This document shows, in pieces, positions 1-6,417 of a stretch of 18,153 bases of DNA. This DNA comes from Pseudomonadota bacterium (GTDB lineage Bacteria; Pseudomonadota; Alphaproteobacteria; Rhizobiales; Rhizobiaceae). The position numbers and the translations under genes were made by a program. The notes under the pieces were generated by a model, which was not told the origin of the DNA, searched no databases, and saw nothing but the letters and a program-made list of their open reading frames with translations. The stretch covers positions 1-18,153 of the forward strand of contig QGUU01000002.1 of the NCBI GenBank assembly GCA_003242525.1, given 5' to 3'. Within the stretch, counting starts at the first letter, position 1. Each line of letters begins with the position of its first letter.

Positions 1-227
1 GTATAAGAGCAAGGGCCTATGCCGCCGCCCGCCATGCCGAGATCGCCGCAGTCGCGGAAAGCGTGCTGGGCCGGCGGGTTCCCTGCCTTTATGGCGGTTC
101 CGTCAATCCGCACAATTGCGCCGAACTCATCGCCTGCCCGCATGTTGACGGGCTGTTCATCGGCCGCTCCGCCTGGACCGTAGAGGGTTATCTGGACATC
201 CTCTCGCGTTGCGCGGCCACTTTGTGA
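1..227 (+). CDS. Triosephosphate isomerase family protein, C-terminal part (partial)
   Basis: The gene enters from the left edge; only the last 74 residues are visible, in the frame whose codons start at position 3. The TIM signature near the end is clear: LYGGSVNP (phosphate-binding loop) followed by [11 protein letters not shown]. Members interconvert DHAP and glyceraldehyde 3-phosphate. In rhizobial and Brucella erythritol loci, however, a TpiA paralogue sits directly before rpiB and isomerises L-erythrulose 1-phosphate to D-erythrulose 4-phosphate (EryH/LerI). The tail [18 protein letters not shown] and the rpiB neighbour 11 bp downstream favour the paralogue, but the catalytic Lys, His and Glu lie outside the window, so I cannot choose between a housekeeping TpiA and the tetrulose-phosphate enzyme. 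Confidence 0.9.
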   Translation, partial: IRARAYAAARHAEIAAVAESVLGRRVPCLYGGSVNPHNCAELIACPHVDGLFIGRSAWTVEGYLDILSRCAATL

Positions 228-238
228 AGGAGACCAAC

Positions 239-694
239 ATGAAACTTGCAATCGCAGGAGACAGCGCCGGCGAAGGCCTCGCCAGGATCCTCGCCGACTA
301 TCTGAAGGACAAGCATGAGGTTTCGGAAGTATCGCGCACCGATGCCGGCCCGGACCCGTTCTATGCAAACCTGTCCGACCGCGTCGCCAGTGAAGTTCTG
401 GCCGGGAAATATGATCGCGCCATCCTGATTTGCGGCACTGGCATCGGGGTGTGCATCGCAGCCAACAAGGTGCCCGGAATTCGCGCCGCGCTTACCCACG
501 ATACCTATTCGGCACAGCGCGCGGCGCTATCCAACAACGCCCAGATCATCACCATGGGTGCGCGCGTCATCGGTCCCGAACTGGCCAAGGCGATTGCCGA
601 TGCATATCTGCAGGAGACCTTTGACCCGAAGGGCCGTTCCGCCGGGAATGTCGCCGCCATAGATGAGGTCGACGCCAAGTACAATGCCCGCTAA
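239..694 (+). CDS. rpiB: RpiB/LacAB-family sugar-phosphate isomerase (erythrulose-4-phosphate isomerase-like)
   Basis: The 151-residue product has the usual RpiB length. The start is ATG at 239, with AAGGAG at 226-231 overlapping the end of the previous gene's region. The catalytic loop ILICGTGIG carries Cys65, followed by [10 protein letters not shown] and [13 protein letters not shown]. At the N-terminus the family Asp-His pair (CDH in E. coli RpiB) reads GDS, so the His is Ser here, and E. coli QHND reads LSNN. This divergence fits the RpiB paralogues of rhizobial/Brucella erythritol operons (EryI/DerI), which convert D-erythrulose 4-phosphate to D-erythrose 4-phosphate, rather than the pentose enzyme. 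The position after a tpiA-like gene and before aldolase and kinase genes supports a tetrose-phosphate role. The substrate is inferred. Confidence 0.9.
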   Translation: MKLAIAGDSAGEGLARILADYLKDKHEVSEVSRTDAGPDPFYANLSDRVASEVLAGKYDRAILICGTGIGVCIAANKVPGIRAALTHDTYSAQRAALSNNAQIITMGARVIGPELAKAIADAYLQETFDPKGRSAGNVAAIDEVDAKYNAR

Positions 695-700
695 AAGGCC

Positions 701-720
701 GTGAGGGACACACCCCTCAC
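701..720 (+). other. Small hairpin in the rpiB-fba gap
   Basis: GTGAGGG (701-707) pairs with CCCTCAC (714-720) around a 6-nt loop. It lies 6 nt after the rpiB stop and about 30 nt before the next ATG, with no T-run behind it. It is more likely a processing or translational element than a terminator. Confidence 0.4.
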
Positions 721-750
721 AGTCTCCAACAGGGCAGGAACAAGGCATCC

Positions 751-1785
751 ATGGCACGAATAACGCTTCGCCAGCTTCTCGATCATGCAGCCGAACACGG
801 CTACGCCGTTCCGGCGTTCAACATCTCCAACATGGAGCAGGGGCTGGCGATCATGGCCGCCGCCAACGCCACGAGATCCCCGGTCATCATCCAGGCGAGC
901 CGCGGCGCGCGCGCCTATGCGGGCGACCGCGTACTTGCGCGCCTGATCGACGGGCTTACGGAAATGTATCCAGACATTCCCGTTTGCATGCATCTCGACC
1001 ACGGCAACAACCTTGCCACCTGCGTCACCGCCATCCAGAACGGCTTCACCTCCGTGATGATGGACGGCTCGCTGAAGGAGGATGGCAAGACGCCAGCCGA
1101 TTACGACTACAATGTCGCAATCACCCGGCAGGTTGTAGACGTCGCACATGCGGCCGGCGTCTCGGTCGAAGGCGAGATCGGCGTGCTCGGCTCGCTGGAA
1201 ACCGGCATGGGCGACCAGGAGGACGGCCATGGCGCCACCGGCAAGCTCAGCGAGAACCAGTTGCTTACCGATCCGGCCGAAGCGGAGAAGTTTGTTTCCG
1301 AAACGGGCGTCGACGCGCTGGCCGTTGCGATGGGCACCAGTCACGGAGCCTACAAGTTCTCCCGCAAGCCGGACGGCGACATTCTGGCCATGCATGTGAT
1401 CGAGGAAATTCACCGCCGCCTGCCGAACACGCATCTCGTCATGCACGGCTCATCCTCGGTCCCTGAAGACCTGCAGAAGATCATCAACGCCTATGGTGGC
1501 GATATCAAGCCAACCTGGGGTGTCCCGGTGGAGGAAATCCAGCGCGGCATCAAGAGCGGCGTGCGCAAGGTCAATATCGACACCGACAACCGCCTCGCAA
1601 TGACCGCTGCCATCCGCAAGACCATGGCCGAGGACCCGTCGGAATTCGATCCGCGGAAATATCTCAAGCCGGCAATGGCAATGATGACCGAGGTCTGCAA
1701 GGCCCGCTTCGAGGCATTCGGCACAGCAGGCAATGCCGACCGAATCCGCCCCCTCCCCCTGGAGGCGATGGCCAGGCGCTACTGA
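751..1785 (+). CDS. fba: Class II fructose-bisphosphate aldolase, CbbA/Calvin-cycle subtype
   Basis: The 344-residue cytoplasmic, metal-dependent aldolase condenses DHAP with an aldose phosphate (glyceraldehyde 3-phosphate to give FBP; many members also accept erythrose 4-phosphate to give sedoheptulose 1,7-bisphosphate). Visible motifs are CMHLDHGNN at residues 79-87 (Asp83 and metal ligand His84), [16 protein letters not shown] at 139-154, a metal His in GTSHG (His198), MHGSSSVP at 231-238 (His232) and the phosphate-binding [13 protein letters not shown] at 271-283. Length and motif wording fit the class IIB form common in alphaproteobacteria. The SD is weak (AGGAAC/AAGG, about 735-742). 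The gene sits between rpiB and dhaK, where the DHAP supplied by TpiA/DhaKL can be used. It could equally be the organism's main Fba. Confidence 0.93.
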   Translation: MARITLRQLLDHAAEHGYAVPAFNISNMEQGLAIMAAANATRSPVIIQASRGARAYAGDRVLARLIDGLTEMYPDIPVCMHLDHGNNLATCVTAIQNGFTSVMMDGSLKEDGKTPADYDYNVAITRQVVDVAHAAGVSVEGEIGVLGSLETGMGDQEDGHGATGKLSENQLLTDPAEAEKFVSETGVDALAVAMGTSHGAYKFSRKPDGDILAMHVIEEIHRRLPNTHLVMHGSSSVPEDLQKIINAYGGDIKPTWGVPVEEIQRGIKSGVRKVNIDTDNRLAMTAAIRKTMAEDPSEFDPRKYLKPAMAMMTEVCKARFEAFGTAGNADRIRPLPLEAMARRY

Positions 1786-1792
1786 CATCGAA

Positions 1793-1825
1793 AGAGGCGC
1801 TTGCCCGGTCGGGGCAAGCGCCTCT
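1793..1825 (+). other. Perfect 14-bp stem-loop between fba and dhaK
   Basis: AGAGGCGCTTGCCC (1793-1806) and GGGCAAGCGCCTCT (1812-1825) are exact reverse complements around the 5-nt loop GGTCG. The stem starts 8 nt after the fba stop and ends 30 nt before the dhaK ATG; a good SD (AGGGAGG, 1844-1850) follows. The next bases are AATCTG, so there is no U-tract. It fits an mRNA 3'-stabilising or partial-attenuation element inside an operon better than a classical terminator. Confidence 0.75.
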
Positions 1826-1855
1826 AATCTGCCGCCGATTACCAGGGAGGACTGT

Positions 1856-2866
1856 ATGAGCCTGACGCAGAAGCTCATCAATGACGGCAATGCGGCGGTT
1901 GACGAAATGCTGGCCGGTATCATGGCGGCGCATCCGGACCATCTGTGGCGGCCGGACCACGCGCCGCGGGCAGCCGTGGCGAAGAATGGACCACGTCCCG
2001 GCAAGGTCGCCATAGTGGTCGGTGGCGGCTCGGGTCATGAGCCGACCTTTCTGGGCTATGTCGGCAAGGGGTTGGCCGACGCCTGCGCGGTCGGCAACGT
2101 CTTTGCTTCTCCTCCGCCTCAGCCAGCCGTGGATGCTGCCCTTGCAGCCAATGGCGGCGCCGGCGTTCTTTTCCTTTATGGCAACTATGCCGGCGACGTC
2201 ATGAATTTCGACATGGCGTCCGAACTGCTGGAAATGGAAGGTGTGGAAGTACGTACGGTGTTGACCACCGACGACATTGCCTCCGCCCCGCGCGACCAGC
2301 GCGAGAAACGTCGCGGGGTTGCCGGCAATGTCTTCATCTTCAAGGCAGCGGGCGCGGCCGCCGACCTGATGATGCCTATCGACGAAGTAGAGCGCGTCGC
2401 GCGCCATGCCAACGACCGCACCTTCACCATGGGGGTTGCCCTGTCCTCCTGCTCCCTGCCCCAGACACGAAGGCCTAGTTTCGATCTGCCCATGGGCGAA
2501 ATGGAAATCGGTATGGGCATTCATGGCGAACCGGGTGTCAGGCGCGGACCGCTGCGCACGGCCAACGAGGTCGTGGACGAGATCATGGACGCCATTCTCG
2601 CCGAGATGAATGCACCCGCCGGCGACCGGGTGGCTGTGCTGGTGAACTCGCTTGGTTCCACACCCCTCATGGAGCTTTACATAATGAATGCGCGGGTGGC
2701 CGAACGCCTGCGCAGCGCCGGCCTGACCGTGCACCGAACCCTCGTCGGCCCCTATTGCACGTCTCTGGAGATGGCAGGCGCCTCGATCACCGTCATGCAT
2801 CTCGACGACGAATTGCAGCGGCTGCTCGACCATCCCTGCGACTGCGCGATGTTCAGGCAGGGGTGA
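1856..2866 (+). CDS. dhaK: Dihydroxyacetone kinase subunit DhaK (ketose-binding subunit)
   Basis: The 336-residue product is the Dak1 subunit, which binds dihydroxyacetone (or a related short ketose) covalently as a hemiaminal. Key residues are visible: GGGSGHEP with His61, NYAGDVMNFDMA with Asp114, and GIHGEPG with His223, the counterpart of E. coli His218 that holds the substrate. The ATG at 1856 is chosen because AGGGAGG lies 5 nt upstream; upstream codons in the same frame run through the 1793-1825 hairpin and are not coding. The dhaL start follows 3 nt after the stop, so the two are surely coexpressed. Family members include L-/D-erythrulose kinases (LerK/DerK) and apulose kinase as well as DHA kinase, and with tpiA- and rpiB-like genes upstream an erythrulose substrate is plausible. 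Confidence 0.95.
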   Translation: MSLTQKLINDGNAAVDEMLAGIMAAHPDHLWRPDHAPRAAVAKNGPRPGKVAIVVGGGSGHEPTFLGYVGKGLADACAVGNVFASPPPQPAVDAALAANGGAGVLFLYGNYAGDVMNFDMASELLEMEGVEVRTVLTTDDIASAPRDQREKRRGVAGNVFIFKAAGAAADLMMPIDEVERVARHANDRTFTMGVALSSCSLPQTRRPSFDLPMGEMEIGMGIHGEPGVRRGPLRTANEVVDEIMDAILAEMNAPAGDRVAVLVNSLGSTPLMELYIMNARVAERLRSAGLTVHRTLVGPYCTSLEMAGASITVMHLDDELQRLLDHPCDCAMFRQG

Positions 2867-2869
2867 GCC

Positions 2870-3484
2870 ATGGACTTCACCACGGGCGATCTCAAGAACC
2901 TTTTCGTTGCCATGGCGGCACGCATGACGGCCGAACGGGACAAGCTATGCGCCTTGGACGGCGTGATCGGCGATGCGGACCACGGCATTGCCATGGAACA
3001 GGGCACGAAGGCCGCCGCCGACGCCGCGCAAGCAGCAGACGGCACTCTCCAGGATGTCTTCAATGCCGCCGCCAAGGGGTTCCTCAATGCGGTCGGCGCC
3101 TCCTCCGGACCGCTTTATGCCACGGCCCTTCTGCGCGCCGGCAAGGCGGCGGGACCTCGCGCTTCCATGCCGCGCGATGAACTGCGCGCGGCGATCGCCG
3201 CGATGCGCGAAGGAATTGCCCAGCGCGGCAAGGCAGAACCCGGCCAGAAGACCATGTTGGATGCGTGGGCACCAGCAGCCGATGCTGCCTCCGCCGGCGA
3301 AACCGCTGATGCGATTGCGGCTGCGGCCAGGCAGGGCGCCGAAGCGACGCGCGACATGGTGGCAGCGCTGGGGCGTGCAGCCCGCCTCGGTGAGCGCTCG
3401 CTCGGCCATCCCGATCCCGGCGCAGTCTCTGCTGCAATGCTGATCGAGGAAATCTGCAGTGCGATGAGAGGTCCTGCATCGTAG
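2870..3484 (+). CDS. dhaL: Dihydroxyacetone kinase subunit DhaL (nucleotide-binding subunit)
   Basis: The 204-residue Dak2/DhaL subunit binds ADP/ATP with Mg2+ and phosphorylates the ketose held by DhaK. The metal-binding cluster ALDGVIGDADHG supplies Asp30, Asp35 and Asp37 at the same positions as E. coli DhaL. Nucleotide-site motifs GASSGPLY (76-83), GQKTMLDAW (125-133) and the terminal GERSLGHPDPGA (174-185) are intact, so the protein should be active. No dhaM/PTS gene follows within the window. The pair may therefore be of the ATP-dependent two-subunit type, although a DhaM encoded elsewhere would allow PTS-driven phosphorylation. SD-like AGGGG sits at the end of dhaK. Confidence 0.95.
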   Translation: MDFTTGDLKNLFVAMAARMTAERDKLCALDGVIGDADHGIAMEQGTKAAADAAQAADGTLQDVFNAAAKGFLNAVGASSGPLYATALLRAGKAAGPRASMPRDELRAAIAAMREGIAQRGKAEPGQKTMLDAWAPAADAASAGETADAIAAAARQGAEATRDMVAALGRAARLGERSLGHPDPGAVSAAMLIEEICSAMRGPAS

Positions 3485-3529
3485 CAGTGACGGAACCGAA
3501 ACAGGGATTTGCAGCAAGGGGGGCGGATC

Positions 3530-4420
3530 GTGACGCAGCAATCTTCGGAACCTCTGGTCCGCACGTTCTACGAACCGCGAACCTGCTCCGCGCAGTATGT
3601 GGTCTCCGACCCGGCAACCGGCAGCTGTGCGATCATCGACCCCGTGCTGGATTTCGACGAGAAATCCGGCTCGACCGCCACAAATAGCGCCGACGAGATC
3701 CTGGATTATGTAACGGCCAATGGCCTGACCGTGGAATGGATCCTCGATACCCATCCACATGCCGACCATTTCTCGGCGGCCCACTATCTGCATTCCAGAA
3801 CCGGAGCCCCTACCGCCATCGGCGCACATATCGTTGAAGTGCAGAAGCTCTGGAGGGAAATATACAATTGGCCGGATCTGCCGGTTGACGGCGCCCAATG
3901 GGACAGACTGTTCGAGGCCGGCGACAGGTTCCGCGTGGGCTTGATACCGGCGCAGGTGCTTTTCTCGCCGGGCCACACCCTCGCTTCCGTCACTTACGTG
4001 ATCGGCGATGCGGCCTTCGTGCATGATACGCTTTTCATGCCGGACAGCGGCACCGCTCGCGCAGACTTTCCCGGCGGCAGCGCCAGCCGGCTTTACCGCT
4101 CGATCATGGAAATCCTTTCACTGCCTGACGAAACCCGGATCTTCACCGGCCACGACTATCGGCCTGGGGGGCGCGAGCCGCGCTGGGAAAGCACGGTGGG
4201 CGAACAGAAAGCCACCAACATCCATGTATCAAATTGCAGGACGGAAGCCGAGTTCGTCGCCATGCGTGAAGCCAGGGACCGTACCCTGCCGATGCCAAAG
4301 CTCATCCTCCATGCGCTTCAGGTCAACATCAATGGCGGACGCCTGCCCGAACCGGAGCCGAACGGAAGGCGTTACCTGAAGTTTCCGCTCAATGCCCTGC
4401 CGGGAGCGCCATGGGGCTGA
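3530..4420 (+). CDS. MBL-fold hydrolase, Blh/persulfide dioxygenase or glyoxalase II-like
   Basis: The product is 296 residues from a GTG start at 3530, chosen because AAGGGGGG (3516-3523) is correctly spaced; an in-frame TTG at 3509 is the alternative. Metal ligands of the metallo-beta-lactamase fold are in order: DTHPHADH (His75, His77, Asp79, His80), SPGHT (His149), HDTLF (Asp166) and TGHDY (His208). The N-terminus (FYEPRTCSAQYVVSDP) and the 290-residue length resemble the Blh/ETHE1 group, which oxidises glutathione persulfide, more than classical glyoxalase II. The start is 45 bp after dhaL on the same strand, so cotranscription is likely, but the metabolic link is unclear: detoxification of methylglyoxal-derived thioesters formed from DHAP is one idea. 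The substrate is not assignable from sequence alone. Confidence 0.85.
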   Translation: MTQQSSEPLVRTFYEPRTCSAQYVVSDPATGSCAIIDPVLDFDEKSGSTATNSADEILDYVTANGLTVEWILDTHPHADHFSAAHYLHSRTGAPTAIGAHIVEVQKLWREIYNWPDLPVDGAQWDRLFEAGDRFRVGLIPAQVLFSPGHTLASVTYVIGDAAFVHDTLFMPDSGTARADFPGGSASRLYRSIMEILSLPDETRIFTGHDYRPGGREPRWESTVGEQKATNIHVSNCRTEAEFVAMREARDRTLPMPKLILHALQVNINGGRLPEPEPNGRRYLKFPLNALPGAPWG

Positions 4421-4507
4421 CTGCCTGCTCCCCCAGCGGACGAACATTTCACCGATCCGGCAAACATCTCTTGAGTGCGTTCAGCTGCTCCGTCCGCCGT
4501 GGGTTGG

Positions 4508-5272
4508 CTAATCCACCTTGATGACCCGAACCCCGTCCAGCAGAGTTTCTGAACGCAGACGCGGAGCGGGATTGCCATTCGTCACAAGCACATCGATGTC
4601 CCGGATATGCGCGATCTGGTGAGGAGCGCGCCGTCCGAACTTCTCATGATGCACTACCAGCACGACCTTTCGTGAATGTTGCAATATGGACCTTGTAAGA
4701 TCGACCTCCATCGGGTCGAACTCGAGGATCGTGCCGTCCTCGTCCACGCCGTTTGCGCCTATCAGCGCAACGTCGAACTTGAACCGGGTCCTGCTTTCAT
4801 CCGTGACAGTAAGGACGGCCGGATCCTTGTTTCGCACATAGCCGCCGTAAATATAGATCGTCGCGTCGGTGTTGATCGCACAACTGTAGGCAACATCCAG
4901 ATTTGGCGTGGCGATCAGCGTGCCCGGATGTCGAACAACCACTTCGTGCAGCGAAGCGAAGGTTGTGCCGAGCCCGACGAAGACCGTGGCATTGTCGGTG
5001 AAGAATTCCTCGAGCGCCAATACCAACCTTTTCTTGACGTCCGCCTGCTCGCCCTGCCGTTCCTGATAGCCGTAGAGCACGCGTCCCGGCGCCGCAAAGG
5101 CACCACCAAAGCCTTTCTGAATGAGGCCGTTGGCGTCGAGTATGTGAAGGTCCCGCCGGATCGTCTGCTGCGTGACCCCGAAGCGGATGGCAAGTTCAGA
5201 GACGGACACCGCACCGTCGCGCCGGACGGCATCAAGAATCGCTGCGCGTCGCTCCGTCAGGACGCCGCTCAT
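4508..5272 (-). CDS. DeoR/GlpR-family transcriptional repressor
   Basis: The 254-residue product has an N-terminal DeoR winged helix at residues 6-58 (ERRAAILDAVRRDG, then VTQQTIRRDLHILDANGLI with the recognition helix) and a C-terminal DeoR sensor domain from about residue 75 (VGLGTT, TPNLDVA, YIYGG, FDVALIGANGV, VVHHEKFGRR). Family members usually bind a phosphorylated sugar intermediate and leave DNA. Its ATG overlaps the stop of the upstream phosphatase gene as ATGA (5269-5272), so translation is probably coupled. It most likely controls the ABC importer divided over 6418-10230; a matching operator candidate lies at 7418-7435. It converges on the MBL-fold gene, with an 87-bp gap in which I see no clear terminator. 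Confidence 0.93.
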   Translation of the reverse strand: MSGVLTERRAAILDAVRRDGAVSVSELAIRFGVTQQTIRRDLHILDANGLIQKGFGGAFAAPGRVLYGYQERQGEQADVKKRLVLALEEFFTDNATVFVGLGTTFASLHEVVVRHPGTLIATPNLDVAYSCAINTDATIYIYGGYVRNKDPAVLTVTDESRTRFKFDVALIGANGVDEDGTILEFDPMEVDLTRSILQHSRKVVLVVHHEKFGRRAPHQIAHIRDIDVLVTNGNPAPRLRSETLLDGVRVIKVD

Positions 5273-6285
5273 CGCAGTCTGACCCCCAGATAGGTCCGGT
5301 CATCTGTCAGCATCGTCGCCGTCGTTCCCTTGGTGCTGAGAAATTCCCCGATCTTGTTGGGGTCCCGTTCCTCGACGTAGGCGAAGGCCGCCTCCCAGGA
5401 GGCGACGCCGAATTCAGCTCCGGGGAGAAAATATCCGTCGGAAAACAATTCGATTGTTTCCACCTCGGCCAGTGCATAGCTGCGCGTCTCGATATATTTT
5501 TCGGGAACGCCGAAACCATCCAGTCCGCCATAGCCAAGCGCGCGATCGGTGACGTTCTGGAAATCGCCCTGTCCATTGGCAATTCCCTTGTGGAACAGTT
5601 CGAAAAATTCCCACTCGGGAACATGCGGCAGCCGCTCGCGGCAGGCGGAAAGCGCCCTGGCTTCTATCTCCGCGATGATAGCGGCATCGGATGTCGGCGA
5701 ACCTGCCGCCTGGAACCTGCTCCCATGCCAGGTCAGTGCAGCCGCGAGCTTTTCGCAGTCGGCCTCCGCATAGCCGCGCGCTGCGAAGGCGCGCCATGCC
5801 TCGCGGCGCAATATGGATGTCACGTCATCCAGCGGCTTCAGTACCTGGAAGAGTTCCGCCTCGTTGATCCTTGCGCCGCTGTCGCCCACCGCGACAAACT
5901 CGAGCCGGTCGCCAAGATGGAAGGCCAGCATGACCGTACAGCCACCGCGAAGCTTCCAATCGGCCTCGGCGCGCTCATAAGCTCCATTTTCTTCGTAGCC
6001 AACCCGAATTGCATTATCGAGATAGGCGATAAGCTCCACCGGACCGCGATAGTGAAGTTCGGCCATGCCAGGCTGGCCCTGGGCAATAAGAAACATCTCG
6101 ATTGCACGGCGAACCCGGCGCGAGGCAAAGCGCCCCGAGAGCATCCCGTCATATTTGGTGCCATTACGGTCGGTCACGCCGTCAATCACCGCATAGCCGA
6201 GGTCCGGCATGATGACGAGGCTGTCCTCGTTCATCTGCGGGTGGCCGAATTTCTTGCCGAGAGTGAATGCTTCGAGATGCTTCAT
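5269..6285 (-). CDS. PP2C-like protein phosphatase domain protein
   Basis: The product is 338 residues from ATG at 6285 (TTG at 6291 is possible; neither has a good SD). The PP2C signature series is visible in order: NEDS at 19-22, AVIDGVTD at 33-40 (Asp35-Gly36), RGGCTVMLAFHLGDRLEFVAVGDSG from 113 to 137 (the GDSG strand), LFSDGYF at 280-286 (metal-site Asp283) and LTDDRTYLGVRL at the end (Asp328/Asp329, counterpart of the family's final DN). All acidic residues expected to hold the two Mn/Mg ions seem present, so activity is plausible. The protein is single-domain, soluble and without membrane segment or signal peptide. It lies between a solute-binding protein gene and a DeoR regulator, translationally coupled to the latter. 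The role is unknown: dephosphorylating a regulator or transporter component is only a guess. Confidence 0.82.
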   Translation of the reverse strand: MKHLEAFTLGKKFGHPQMNEDSLVIMPDLGYAVIDGVTDRNGTKYDGMLSGRFASRRVRRAIEMFLIAQGQPGMAELHYRGPVELIAYLDNAIRVGYEENGAYERAEADWKLRGGCTVMLAFHLGDRLEFVAVGDSGARINEAELFQVLKPLDDVTSILRREAWRAFAARGYAEADCEKLAAALTWHGSRFQAAGSPTSDAAIIAEIEARALSACRERLPHVPEWEFFELFHKGIANGQGDFQNVTDRALGYGGLDGFGVPEKYIETRSYALAEVETIELFSDGYFLPGAEFGVASWEAAFAYVEERDPNKIGEFLSTKGTTATMLTDDRTYLGVRLR

Positions 6286-6342
6286 GATCAATGGGGCGAC
6301 CAGAAGGCATCGCCCGGAACCTTTCCTGTACGCACAGAGCCG

Positions 6343-6375
6343 GCCGAGGGGGCACTACTGTAGCGCCCCCTCGGC
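6343..6375 (-). other. Long stem-loop between binding-protein gene and PP2C gene
   Basis: GCCGAGGGGGC (6343-6353) pairs exactly with GCCCCCTCGGC (6365-6375), and after an A/C mismatch the loop can extend by CTAC/GTAG. It lies 42 nt downstream of the binding-protein stop on the minus strand and about 58 nt before the PP2C start. No T-run follows on either strand. It could stabilise the abundant binding-protein mRNA and lower read-through into the PP2C-DeoR pair. Confidence 0.7.
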
Positions 6376-6417
6376 GTTCCGTTCCGGCAGCGGACTTCCG
6401 GGCGCTGCCTCCTGAGC

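Noticed and set aside
1664..2833. Long minus-strand open frame opposite dhaK
   Set aside because: Covers the fba end, the intergenic hairpin and dhaK in antisense; no motif or SD supports it.
3509..3529. TTG start at 3509 for the MBL-fold gene
   Set aside because: The GTG at 3530 has a strong SD at the right spacing; the longer form would have that SD inside its coding part.
4421..4507. Terminator between the converging MBL and DeoR genes (AGCGGACG near 4435 with CGTCCGCC near 4491)
   Set aside because: The possible arms are about 50 nt apart and no T-run follows, so the structure is not convincing.
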